The notes under the pieces: generated by a model
Databases searched by the model: none
The model's input: only the letters and a program-made list of their open reading frames with translations
Told to the model about the DNA's origin: nothing
Assembly (NCBI GenBank): GCA_902786205.1
Contig: CADABQ010000005.1
Location: 1 to 64,000 of the forward strand
Direction: 5' to 3'
DNA: 64,000 bases
Source of the DNA: an uncultured Lachnospiraceae bacterium
Lineage (GTDB): Bacteria > Bacillota > Clostridia > Lachnospirales > Lachnospiraceae
Part shown: positions 1 through 8,591 of the stretch, piece after piece
Layout of the letters: each line of letters opens with the position of its first letter
Numbering within the stretch: position 1 is the first letter of the stretch
Translations under genes and position numbers: made by a program

Positions 1-105
1 GTTTTTCTCAACAATTAACATCATAAAGAAAAACTGTATGATTGGGAAGTGGTTTTTGCCACTTCCTTTTATTTTTGCCAATAAAAATTATACACTAACA
101 TAAGC
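1..105 (-). repeat. End of an ISLre2-like element, copy 1
   Basis: This stretch is nearly the same as 8038-8127, where it lies directly upstream of a transposase-like N-terminus read leftwards. It contains the hairpin GGAAGTGG...CCACTTCC followed by a T-rich tract. By analogy the transposase of this copy would lie left of the window edge, which cannot be checked here. Confidence 0.6.
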
Positions 106-212
106 AATTAAACCACTTCCAAAAATGAAAAAGTTACTTCTATCCATTCCCTCTTTATCGAAAATAAGCTGTACTTTTTTCTACCAATAGGATGCATTTT
201 CCCATAAAGCAA

Positions 213-247
213 AAATAAGGTATGCCTATCATAGCCATACCTTATTA
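213..247 (-). terminator. Terminator of the 252-1454 gene
   Basis: The arms AATAAGGTATG and CATACCTTATT form an 11-bp stem. Read on the minus strand the hairpin is followed by a T-rich tract, just after the stop codon of the secreted protein. Confidence 0.75.
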
Positions 248-251
248 ACTA

Positions 252-1454
252 TTATTTTAATTTCACCTGTACAATTCCACCCGTATTACTTGTATAATAT
301 TTGGTAATCTTCACATAATAGGTTCCCTTCTCCCACTTTGTAACTTTACCATAATTGGTACGCTGAATATTGGTATGGTCATTTTTATCCACATATAATA
401 CAGATGCACTATCGCCCTTCTTCTGAATTTCTATTCTTAAACGGTCATCTGTTTGATTGTTTATATAGAATTTCATTCTTTTTGCCTTTTTTAAAGTAAA
501 TTTGTACCACTGTGTTGCACTACTTTCAGAAGTTAATACATAGCTTTGCAACTTTTTCGTAACAGTTTTTGCTGTTTTTCTCTTTGTGTTCGTTGGTGTT
601 CCTGCCTTTTTAAAGGAAACAGAATATACTCTATAGTCTGAATATGTATTAGACAGTTTTATATAATAGGTTCCTTTTTTCACTCCATAACATTTGCTAG
701 TTTCTGATGTTGATCTTTGTGTCAATTCTTTTTTCTTTGCATTGCAAAGGGTAAACCAGTCCCCATTATTATTTACAAGCTGTGTATCATATACTTCGGA
801 TAAATTATTGTACTTATTGCTTTTAATTGTCACTTTCCCAGCCTGCTTGACAGTTATTTTTTTATACTGTGCTGCATTTCTCGCATAAGATATATACTTT
901 TTCCCAATAGAAATGCTCTTTGTCTCTGATGCATCCACAGAATAAGTATTCAACTTATACGCAAGTGTTCCTGAACCATAATTTTTACTTATTTTACAAA
1001 GGTACTGTCCCTTTGCTAAATAATATTTATAGATTCCTGCCTCTCTTGTACCAGTGGTTGTATCAATCATCTCACTATAGCTATTTAATATACAACTTTT
1101 TAAAGTATTTCCTGCCAGTGTCTGCAATTCCATCTTAACGGATAAATTTTGTATAGCTCCCTGAATTTCTAAATTAATGCCTGCATCCTGTACATTTAAT
1201 AAATATACATCCTCTGTATTGCTGTCTGAAATGCTACCCCCAAAAGATACTTTTTTTATAGATGCAATGGAATCATTTTTACCAACTGTACTCGTAACCG
1301 GTACTGTATAAGTACCATTATATTGTGCATCTGTAGTTGCTGCATAAGTAATATTATTTGTTGCTAATCTGTTCTGCATAGTCATATTGCTTGGTGCTAA
1401 TAAATATGCAACACAAGTCATAATACAAATACCTGTTAACCATTTTTTCTTCAT
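252..1454 (-). CDS. Secreted protein with three PPC-like repeats
   Basis: A 400-residue exported protein of unknown role. The N-terminus has a signal peptide (MKKKW start, hydrophobic ICIMTCVAYLLAP) and no lipobox. Three beta-rich units each end in a similar strand: KGQYLCKISKNY, KKGTYYIKLSNTY and EKGTYYVKITKYY. This layout is typical of the bacterial pre-peptidase C-terminal (PPC) beta-sandwich. No catalytic motif, LPXTG signal or other anchor is visible, so it may be released or held by non-covalent binding. The basic composition (many KK pairs) would suit binding to an anionic cell wall. It is monocistronic, with its own terminator. The PPC assignment is a pattern judgement and the function is unknown. 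Confidence 0.7.
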   Translation of the reverse strand: MKKKWLTGICIMTCVAYLLAPSNMTMQNRLATNNITYAATTDAQYNGTYTVPVTSTVGKNDSIASIKKVSFGGSISDSNTEDVYLLNVQDAGINLEIQGAIQNLSVKMELQTLAGNTLKSCILNSYSEMIDTTTGTREAGIYKYYLAKGQYLCKISKNYGSGTLAYKLNTYSVDASETKSISIGKKYISYARNAAQYKKITVKQAGKVTIKSNKYNNLSEVYDTQLVNNNGDWFTLCNAKKKELTQRSTSETSKCYGVKKGTYYIKLSNTYSDYRVYSVSFKKAGTPTNTKRKTAKTVTKKLQSYVLTSESSATQWYKFTLKKAKRMKFYINNQTDDRLRIEIQKKGDSASVLYVDKNDHTNIQRTNYGKVTKWEKGTYYVKITKYYTSNTGGIVQVKLK

Positions 1455-1663
1455 TTTACTCTCTCCTCACCTTTCTATATACCAGACTTTTATTTAGTCC
1501 CTTTGGAATAACCAGCTTTATCTTACCACACAAAAAAAATGCGGCAATAAAAAATTCGTTTATTATGAAGTTTTTAATGTAATTTTAAGAATCGTAAAAC
1601 AATTCCTAAAAATGTTATTTATTTTATAAAAGTGCAAGAAAAACCACCGCCTTTCTTATAAAC

Positions 1664-1700
1664 AAAAAAGGAAACGATACTCTAACTTCGTTTCCTTTTT
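1664..1700 (-). terminator. Terminator of glgA
   Basis: The arms AAAAAAGGAAACGA and TCGTTTCCTTTTT form a long stem whose T-rich arm supplies the tract on either strand. It sits about 55 bases beyond the glgA stop. Confidence 0.75.
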
Positions 1701-1755
1701 CATAACAAATTGCTATTTTTATTCCTCACATCAAAAAACTAGTGCATTTTATTTT

Positions 1756-3903
1756 TTACCAACCCAACATCGAATCATATAATGCTTTATATTGTGTTGC
1801 AGATTTTGTCCATGACACATCCTGCTCCATGTCACGTTTTACCATAGCATCCCAGGATTCTCTCCTTGTGAAGTATACTGTTTTTGCATAATTCACAATA
1901 TTTAGCAACTGGTTTGCATTATACTCATAAAAGGAGAATCCATTTCCTGTTTCTTCATATTCATTGTAGGCCTGTACTGTATCCTTCAAACCACCTGTTT
2001 CACGAACAATTGGAACTGTTCCGTAATGCATTGCAATCAACTGTGTCAAACCACATGGTTCAAATTGAGATGGTACCAACAATGCATCTGCACCAGCATA
2101 AATCTTATGAGCACGTTCCTCAGAATACATAATATTTGAACAAACTCTTCCCTTAAAATGATTTTCGTAATAGCGGAAAGACTCTTCGTATCTTGAATCA
2201 CCTGTACCAAGTACTGCTACCTGTGTATAAGGATCTACAAGTGCATTCATTATAAAATTAATCAGATCCAATCCCTTCTGATCTGTTAATCTTGAAATAA
2301 TTCCCACTACAAATTTACCTGTATCCTGCTCTAATCCTAATTCTTCCTGAAGCGCTCTCTTATTCTTCTTTTTCTTTTCAATTACATCCTTAATAGAATA
2401 GTTTTCATAGATATAGGAATCTGTTTTCGGATTATACATATCATAATCAATACCATTCACAATACCGCATAATTTCATATGATGATACCCGATATGTTGA
2501 TCCAAATGTTCTCCATATGTAGCAGTCTTAATCTCACCCGCATAAGTATTACTTACAGTTGAAATTTTATTGGCATAAGTCAAACCACCCTTTAACATAT
2601 TCGCATCGATTCCATCTTTTAATACACCATCTGTAAATACATCATCCGGAAGTCCGCTCCAGAAACGAAGTGTATCCAAATTGCACACACCCTGGAATTT
2701 CAGATTGTGGATTGTCATAATCGTCTGCGCTCTTCTACAAGTCTCTGTATTCGAAAATAATGTACGTAAATAAATTGGCACAAGACTTGCTTGCCAATCA
2801 TGGCAATGAATGATGTCTGGTATAAAATCAACGATTGGCAAGACTGCTAATGCTGCCTTACAAAAATAAGTAAACTTTACGACATCGTTTGGTATGCTTG
2901 TATATGGATTTCCTTCGCTAAACAATTCTTCATTATCAATAAAGTAGTAAGTTACGCCATCCATTTCATATTTGAAAACACCTACATAATAATTTTTCCC
3001 ATCACGTCTCAAGTCCATGTAAAAATTATGGATATACTCCATCTTTTCCTGATACTCCCATGGAATACAACGATATTTTGGTAAGATTACCCTAGCATCA
3101 CAACCTACTTTATTCAGTGCTTTTGGCAATGCATACATGACATCTCCTAAACCACCTGTCTTCACAAATGGATAACATTCTGAACCAACAAACAATACTT
3201 TTTTTCTATAAATTGGTTCTTCCACTTTTTCTTCCATTTTCTGCTCCTCCTGCATCATTTCTTCTGATTTTTTCGGTGCAGCCTGCTTTCCTGCTTTCTC
3301 TTCTGATACTTCCTTTTCTTTTCCATCCGATACAGAAACTTTCTTCTCTTCTTCTTTTTCTGTTGTTTTTTTTCTTGCCGTACTTCTTGTTGTACTCTTT
3401 TTTGTATTTTTTTCTTCTGCGTTTTCTTTCTTTGTTGCCGTCTTTTTTTGACTGCTTTCTTCTTTCGGATTTTCCTTCTTTACGGTTACCTTTTTTGTGC
3501 TACTTTCTTTTTCTGGTTCCTCTTTTTTGGTTGTTTTCTTCCTTGTTGTTGTCGTGGCTTTCTTTGTAGTCTTTCTCGTCGTTGTCTTTTTATCTGCCTT
3601 AGCCTCATCCGCCTCTTTTGCGTCTGTCTTTGTTGTTTTTCTTTGGGTTGTTGTTTTCTCTTCTATTTTATCCTTATCCGTCTCATCTTGCACTTTTTCC
3701 TCGGTTGCTTTCGTTGACACCTTTTTCACTGTAGTCTTTTTGGCTGATGACGTTTTCTTTTCCGATGCGGCAGTAGCCTGTTTTTTTGTCCCAGTACTCC
3801 CATCTGTCTTCGTTGCCTTATTTTTCTCCATTGTCTCCTCTGATGATACTACCGTATCTTTTCTTTTCTCATCTGCTGCAACGCTTTTTGTTTTCTCTGC
3901 CAT
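1756..3903 (-). CDS. glgA: Glycogen synthase with a long basic N-terminal tail
   Basis: ADP-glucose:alpha-1,4-glucan glucosyltransferase of family GT5, elongating glycogen. The catalytic part begins near residue 234, with the ADP-glucose-binding signature KTGGLGDV at 248-255. It continues with FEPCGLTQL and YGTVPIVRETGGL in the C-terminal Rossmann half. From there to the end is about 480 residues, the normal length of GlgA. Residues 1-232 are extra: a low-complexity stretch of Lys, Thr, Glu and Ala, with many KKTT and TTRK runs like histone H1 or AlgP tails. A ribosome binding site (GGGGGA) precedes the MAEKTK start, and no better start exists before the catalytic domain. No other glg gene is adjacent. 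The enzyme call is firm; the role of the tail is unknown. Confidence 0.93.
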   Translation of the reverse strand: MAEKTKSVAADEKRKDTVVSSEETMEKNKATKTDGSTGTKKQATAASEKKTSSAKKTTVKKVSTKATEEKVQDETDKDKIEEKTTTQRKTTKTDAKEADEAKADKKTTTRKTTKKATTTTRKKTTKKEEPEKESSTKKVTVKKENPKEESSQKKTATKKENAEEKNTKKSTTRSTARKKTTEKEEEKKVSVSDGKEKEVSEEKAGKQAAPKKSEEMMQEEQKMEEKVEEPIYRKKVLFVGSECYPFVKTGGLGDVMYALPKALNKVGCDARVILPKYRCIPWEYQEKMEYIHNFYMDLRRDGKNYYVGVFKYEMDGVTYYFIDNEELFSEGNPYTSIPNDVVKFTYFCKAALAVLPIVDFIPDIIHCHDWQASLVPIYLRTLFSNTETCRRAQTIMTIHNLKFQGVCNLDTLRFWSGLPDDVFTDGVLKDGIDANMLKGGLTYANKISTVSNTYAGEIKTATYGEHLDQHIGYHHMKLCGIVNGIDYDMYNPKTDSYIYENYSIKDVIEKKKKNKRALQEELGLEQDTGKFVVGIISRLTDQKGLDLINFIMNALVDPYTQVAVLGTGDSRYEESFRYYENHFKGRVCSNIMYSEERAHKIYAGADALLVPSQFEPCGLTQLIAMHYGTVPIVRETGGLKDTVQAYNEYEETGNGFSFYEYNANQLLNIVNYAKTVYFTRRESWDAMVKRDMEQDVSWTKSATQYKALYDSMLGW

Positions 3904-4162
3904 TCCGAATCCCCCTATACTTATTGCATCGTAACTTTCCTAATTAGTCACGCTAATATATCTATCCTATCACTATTTTTCACTACAAGCAAGAAAAAAG
4001 TGTATACTCTAATTACTTATTATTGAAAATTTGATTCTGGTTCAACGGGTGCAGTACACTATAGTAAAAAACTCAAGAAAAAATTTTTTAAATCAGAATA
4101 TCTTTCTGTCACATTTCGTATTTGATAACACTCTATAAACAAACAGGACTACTCTTTTCTAT

Positions 4163-4867
4163 TTATTTTCGTTTTAACGTTCTAAGATATTGCTTTTGTT
4201 CTGGTGTAATCCGATAACTTTCTACTGCCTTTTGTATTGCTTTGTTATGATTCCAAGTAGGCAGAAGTCCTTTTTCTAAATAAGGAAGCGTCGCTTCATA
4301 CTGCTTCGCAAGTGCCGTGGCAAAATACCATGCCACCATCATCTTTACATAATATTCCTCTGAATCGACTGCTGCCACCCATTGCAAATACTCTGGTTTA
4401 AATTGTTCTTCCAAATAGTAACGCATTAATGTTCCAATCCCAAATCGGACTGTATAGGTATGCTTAGATGCCATCCATTGTTTCACCTTTTCCAGTACAG
4501 GTTGCGGATATTTCTTAAATAGTTTCATAGACAAAAGATCGCAAGTTGCCCAGTTATCCACATAAGGCAGAAACCTGTCTAATTTTTGTACACATTCTTC
4601 ATACTCTTTTATCCCCTCTATCAACAATCCATGCAAGTTATTTTCTTCATAATATATATGAGGGAGTTGTTCCATAAACTGTTCCACTTCTTCTTTCACT
4701 TTTTCATCTGTTTTTGCCTGTTTTAAAAGTTCTTTTGCATACTTGCGAAGCACTGGTGTCCGCACTCCTATAATCTTAGTTTTCTCCACCGTAGGAATTA
4801 ACTTTGCATGAAATTCCTTATAGGAATTATCTTTTAATTCTAATAATTGTTGCTGTATTCTATTCAT
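4163..4867 (-). CDS. AlkD-like DNA alkylation repair protein
   Basis: A 234-residue all-helical HEAT-like repeat protein of the DNA alkylation repair (AlkD) family, DNA glycosylases that remove bulky or cationic alkylated bases. Family hallmarks are YVDNWATCD, which carries the Trp and Asp typical of the active cleft, and RFGIGTLMRYYL. The length is normal for the family. The start overlaps the end of the upstream DUF4130 gene by 8 bases, so the two are translationally coupled. It is the last gene of a three-gene operon with a radical SAM protein, and all three members point to DNA repair. No clear terminator was found downstream. The family call is good; the substrate is not known. Confidence 0.88.
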   Translation of the reverse strand: MNRIQQQLLELKDNSYKEFHAKLIPTVEKTKIIGVRTPVLRKYAKELLKQAKTDEKVKEEVEQFMEQLPHIYYEENNLHGLLIEGIKEYEECVQKLDRFLPYVDNWATCDLLSMKLFKKYPQPVLEKVKQWMASKHTYTVRFGIGTLMRYYLEEQFKPEYLQWVAAVDSEEYYVKMMVAWYFATALAKQYEATLPYLEKGLLPTWNHNKAIQKAVESYRITPEQKQYLRTLKRK

Positions 4868-5636
4868 CTATTTTTCCTTCCATAAACTCCGTTACATGTT
4901 TTCTCATCCAAATCGGAAACAAGTTTCTTTGACATGTTCTATTTTCCCGTTCTTTAATTCCAATCGTATCAAAAAATATCTTCCAAAGCTCTGTAAATTC
5001 ATCTTGTACCTTCTCTGTCTGTCGCAGTTTTTTATACTGTTCTTCCTCTAACTGTTGTATATACATTTCTTCTTTTGGTTCATGTACGACTGCAATTTTC
5101 CTTCTATCATCAACCAAAATCCAATATTCAGATGGCATTCGGTCTGAAAAGTGTCTTGCAACCTCATATAACACATTATTTTTTGGCTCAATATGGCTTA
5201 CCAGAACTTTTTCGTCAATACATTGAAAACGTACAAACTCTCGAAAATAGTGTATTTCATTTCCAACCTTTCTGCGTACCTCCATCATACGCATTACCGC
5301 TGGCTCGGTAAGCATATGTTCTATGTTTTTTCCTACCCGAAAACCAATACGCAAATATTGATACATACTGTCTAACACATCCTCTGCATATAAGCAACCA
5401 TAAAAAATATGAATATATGCCTGAAAAGATATTTTATTTCGTATAGAGCGCGCCACCTTTTCTGCCTTTTCCCTGTCTGGTTCCACATGAACATAAGTAT
5501 CAAAAAGACTGTTTTGTAAAATTGGTTCTCGCTCTAATCTCAAATTTTCATGTCCATACTGCAATGCCCAAACCCATGCATCATAGATGCAGGTAAATAT
5601 AGATTCAATATTTGAATCACAAGTAAATACAGTCAC
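4860..5636 (-). CDS. DUF4130 (TIGR03915-type) DNA-metabolism protein
   Basis: A 258-residue protein of the family named putative DNA metabolism protein (DUF4130). The opening (YDAWVWALQYGHENLRL), the PDREKAEKV stretch and the RVGKNIEHML segment fit the family. Translation starts at GTG 5636, preceded by GGAGGTGATT. It sits between a radical SAM protein of the family that always accompanies it (5663-7135) and an AlkD-like glycosylase. The pairing with the radical SAM partner is known from genome comparisons; the biochemical role has not been established to my knowledge. The C-terminal half (FPIWMRKHVTEF) resembles the uracil-DNA-glycosylase-associated region only by family membership. Confidence 0.85.
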   Translation of the reverse strand: MTVFTCDSNIESIFTCIYDAWVWALQYGHENLRLEREPILQNSLFDTYVHVEPDREKAEKVARSIRNKISFQAYIHIFYGCLYAEDVLDSMYQYLRIGFRVGKNIEHMLTEPAVMRMMEVRRKVGNEIHYFREFVRFQCIDEKVLVSHIEPKNNVLYEVARHFSDRMPSEYWILVDDRRKIAVVHEPKEEMYIQQLEEEQYKKLRQTEKVQDEFTELWKIFFDTIGIKERENRTCQRNLFPIWMRKHVTEFMEGKIDE

Positions 5637-5662
5637 AGAATCACCTCCAATTTATACATTTT

Positions 5663-7135
5663 TTAAGACTGCTGCAAATGAAAATCGGTAAACAAAGACA
5701 TCTGTCTGACCGTATTCTCATGTTGTATCTGCCAGTTTTCTTTCCTCCCGGTATCCTCTAATTGATGGGTAATATACGTTTCCTCTATGGGCGTATGATA
5801 CATCATTTTTCCATTACAAGTGATAAAATAATGTGCCCGTTTCAATACTACACCCATCTTTTTCAATGCCGAGAAATCTAATTTTCCATATCTTCTTGCC
5901 TGCATAATCCTGCGTGCTGACTTTGGTCCTACCCCAGGTATACGAAGAATCTTATCATAGGATGCCGTCTGTACTTCTACAGGAAATTCTTCCAAATGTC
6001 TGACTGCCCAATCACACTTTGGGTCTAATTTTTCATTGAAATTTGGTCTTTCCTCACTTAATAATTCCTGTGCATGAAACCCATAAAACCGAAGCAGCCA
6101 ATCCGCCTGATATAACCGATGCTCTCTTAACAATGGTGGCGCTGTTCCAATGTCTGGCAAGTCCTTATCTTCATTGATAGGAATGTACGCCGAATAAAAC
6201 ACACGTTTTAAGTCAAATCTTCGATACAGTTCCTGCGTGGTCTGTAATAAATGATAGTCTGTCTCTGGCGTAGCTCCCACAATCATCTGGGTACTCTGCC
6301 CTGCAGGCGCAAAGGCTCTGTTTTTAGCAGGATACGTTCCTCCAAGCGGTAAAAACTTATCTACCACAGAAGAATTTAGAGCATTTCTTTTCTTTTCCTG
6401 TGGCAACATATTGATCAGAAGTTTTTTATCCACAGATGCAATTTTATCTTTTTCGGACTGAAAAAAAATACTTTGCGGAAGATATTGATTTCCCTGACTT
6501 CGCTCCATTCTGGCATCCTTTCCAATAGCCAATCGATGTACCGCAATCGTATCACTAACCATCTTCATAGGTTCCATAATGGTCTTAACACTTTTATTTG
6601 GTGCCAGTTTTTCCAGACTTTCCTTCTGACACAATTCCATATTAATACTGATGCGGTCTGCCAGATAGCCCGCAGTTGCCAGCAACTCCTCTGGTGCTCC
6701 AGGAATGGATTTTACATGAATGTATCCATTAAATCTATATTTGTAACGCAGCAAGGCAAGAGTCTCGCACATTTTCTCCATCGTATATGCGGGATTTTTT
6801 ACCACTCCAGAACTTAAAAACAATCCCTCTATATAGTTTCTTTTATAAAAAGAAACGACTAATTCACAGATTTCCTCTGGTGTAAAAGTAGCTCTGGGAG
6901 TATCCTTAGACACGCGATTGCAACAATATTTACAATCATATATGCAATGATTGGTCATCAAAATTTTTAATAATGATACACACCTTCCATCTGAAGCAAA
7001 GCTATGGCATATACCACAACTTTCGGCATTCCCCAGGAATCCTTCCTTTCCCTTTCTATCTACACCGCTGGAAGTGCATGCTACATCATACTTTGCCGCA
7101 TCCGCTAATATTTTTAATTTATCCTGTATAGACAT
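5663..7135 (-). CDS. Radical SAM protein, putative DNA repair or modification (TIGR03916-type)
   Basis: A protein of about 490 residues. The [4Fe-4S]-binding CX3CX2C motif is seen in NHCIYDCKYCCNR. A TIM-barrel-like core follows, and the C-terminus has a helix-hairpin-helix DNA-binding motif (RIPGVGPKSARRIMQAR). This domain order matches the family annotated as putative DNA modification/repair radical SAM protein. The N-terminus also has CGICHSFASDGRC, a second Cys cluster. The open frame extends upstream to a TTG at 7171. I prefer ATG 7135 (MSIQDKLKILADAAKYD) because family members begin with this helix, but the ribosome binding site is weak either way. It is the first gene of an operon with DUF4130 and AlkD proteins. 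Confidence 0.85.
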   Translation of the reverse strand: MSIQDKLKILADAAKYDVACTSSGVDRKGKEGFLGNAESCGICHSFASDGRCVSLLKILMTNHCIYDCKYCCNRVSKDTPRATFTPEEICELVVSFYKRNYIEGLFLSSGVVKNPAYTMEKMCETLALLRYKYRFNGYIHVKSIPGAPEELLATAGYLADRISINMELCQKESLEKLAPNKSVKTIMEPMKMVSDTIAVHRLAIGKDARMERSQGNQYLPQSIFFQSEKDKIASVDKKLLINMLPQEKKRNALNSSVVDKFLPLGGTYPAKNRAFAPAGQSTQMIVGATPETDYHLLQTTQELYRRFDLKRVFYSAYIPINEDKDLPDIGTAPPLLREHRLYQADWLLRFYGFHAQELLSEERPNFNEKLDPKCDWAVRHLEEFPVEVQTASYDKILRIPGVGPKSARRIMQARRYGKLDFSALKKMGVVLKRAHYFITCNGKMMYHTPIEETYITHQLEDTGRKENWQIQHENTVRQMSLFTDFHLQQS

Positions 7136-7228
7136 TTCTGTTTTTCTCTCAATCATACGTTTATTATACAAACATATGTTCTGTTTTGCAAGTAGAATAT
7201 TACTGGCAAATTTTTCTTTCTAACACGC

Positions 7229-7440
7229 TTCCCTCTTCCTTTTTGGAATATGCAGTTGAAGGGGCAACTTTCTTTCAAAACACGCTCCCGCTTGGTTTCA
7301 ACCGTAGCGGTACTAGGCTCGAAAACACCTCGCTGAGTACCGACGGTTTCAAACAGTTTTTCCAGAAAATTTCCCCTCCAACTGCTTCTCCTTTTTTGTG
7401 AGGGAAGCTCACACTTTGTTCAAATTTTACTACAACCATC
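7229..7440. repeat. Repeat A, left copy
   Basis: About 210 bases repeated in the same orientation at 16578-16852. Shared blocks include AATATGCAGTTGAA, CACGCTCCCGCTTGGTTTC and CTCCAACTGCTTCTCC. The two ends can fold back on each other (GCAGTTGAAGGGG against CCCCTCCAACTGC), as can an inner pair around CGGTAC and GTACCGACGG. It is always followed by debris of a transposase C-terminus. Confidence 0.8.
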
Positions 7441-7602
7441 GTGTCAAGCGGATATTCGCAATCCGCTCCACTACTTGCTCATAACACGATTCACTGCTAA
7501 TGCAGCATATCAGAAGGGGCTTGCACCCCTCCTGATACAAGCAAGTCCCCACCCGCCACTTATTGCCCTGCACAATAGAAGTGGGGGACTTTCTTGATCG
7601 TG
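7441..7602. repeat. Repeat B, full copy 1 (MITE-like)
   Basis: About 160 bases, absent at the matching site of the right-hand repeat copy (16848), so it looks like an insertion. It begins TCAAGCGGATATTCGCAATC and ends near TTTCTTGATCGTG, giving short inverted ends TCAAG/CTTGA flanked by ATCGTG on both sides. Internally AAGTCCCC...GGGGGACTT forms a long hairpin. Full or partial copies occur at 23714, 24626, 27709, 52681 and 56816. Confidence 0.7.
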
Positions 7603-8008
7603 TTAAATGCTTTTCTGAATGCCGTCATCATCGCACCATACAGTGGTACCTGATGATTAATCACATCCACATATCTGGAACACTTTCCGTCTCGTTTTTG
7701 TGCCTTTGCGGCTGTTAAATTTTTCACTACCCTCTGCATTTCATTCCTTTGGGAGCACATGGTATTTCAATGCCTCTTTTTTGGTAAGGCAGTAATCCTG
7801 CTTTGTTATTACTTAAATATTTGTACAGTTTCCTTGATTTCTTACTTTTCTTATCTGTTTTGTTAGGATTTTCTGTGTTTCTTGCATACATTTCTATGTA
7901 TTCCAACATTGTCTTGGCAATTTCCTGACCTAAGTCACATCCAAACTGAAAAATCTTTTTCTCAAACTCCTTGAAACTTATGCGATTTTCTTGTAAAATT
8001 ATTTCCAT
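7560..8008 (-). pseudogene. Remnant of an ISLre2-type (UPF0236) transposase
   Basis: From ATG 8008, preceded by AAAGGAGACTGT, a frame begins MEIILQENRISFKEFEKKIF, the usual opening of ISLre2 transposases. It is followed by a helical stretch to about 7730. The frame then changes: a second frame covering 7760-7560 reads QRVVKNLTAAKAQKRDGKCS and continues through YVDVINHQVPLYGAMMT, probably the transposase C-terminus. A normal ISLre2 transposase is about 400-500 residues, so most of the middle is lost and the ends are out of frame. The N-terminal family call is fairly sure; the C-terminal assignment is inference from position and from its second copy at 16849-17010. Confidence 0.7.
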
Positions 8009-8037
8009 CATACAGTCTCCTTTACGTGTTTTTCCAA

Positions 8038-8127
8038 CAATTAACATCATAAAGAAAACCATATAATTTGGAAGTGGATTCGTTCACTTCCCTTTATTTT
8101 TGCCAATAAAAATTATACACTAACCAT
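8038..8127 (-). repeat. End of an ISLre2-like element, copy 2
   Basis: Matches 1-105 with few differences, including the hairpin GGAAGTGG...CACTTCC and the terminal block AAAATTATACACTAAC. It lies immediately upstream of the transposase start at 8008, so it is the 5' end of that element. Confidence 0.7.
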
Positions 8128-8534
8128 GGTATTTTTCAACAAATTTGGGTTGTTTTGTACCATGACATAATATACCACTAATAATTTTCCAAAGAAATAC
8201 ACAACACTTTACAACTTTTTTGAAATAAAAGATGCTACATATAAGGCACTTTCAAAGTATAACAAGACTTTACAAACACTGTATCAGCTCACATTCGGTC
8301 TTTTCTACATACAATTACCTATTTTTTTACTAACGATCTATATTTTCCATAAACATTCCGTCCTTTTCAATTCTCCTACATCATCAAAACTGCTATGTAT
8401 GTACACATTCACAGAAATACTAATGTGCAAATATCTCATGATATGCTGCAACTTTTCAGGTTCATTTTATATTTTGCCATATTAGAGCAATAGGGGTGAT
8501 GGTACACAAAATATAATAACCTTTCGCAATAATA
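8128..8534. other. AT-rich gap with no gene
   Basis: About 400 bases of AT-rich sequence between the transposon end and the promoter of the methyltransferase gene. I see no open frame of coding quality, no strong hairpin and no repeat shared with the rest of the window. Confidence 0.5.
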
Positions 8535-8563
8535 TTGCTTTTATTCGTTTCTACGTATATAAT
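8535..8563 (+). promoter_or_regulatory. SigA-type promoter of the methyltransferase gene
   Basis: TTGCTT (8535-8540), a 17-base spacer and TATAAT (8558-8563) make a near-consensus promoter. It lies 28 bases before the ATG at 8592, which argues against any upstream start for that gene. Confidence 0.7.
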
Positions 8564-8591
8564 ACTTATTATAATTACACAGGAGGTCAAT

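Noticed and set aside
3168..3934. Long hydrophobic plus-strand frames opposite glgA
   Set aside because: They are the antisense of the Lys/Thr-rich tail, which reads as Phe/Leu/Val/Ser on the other strand.
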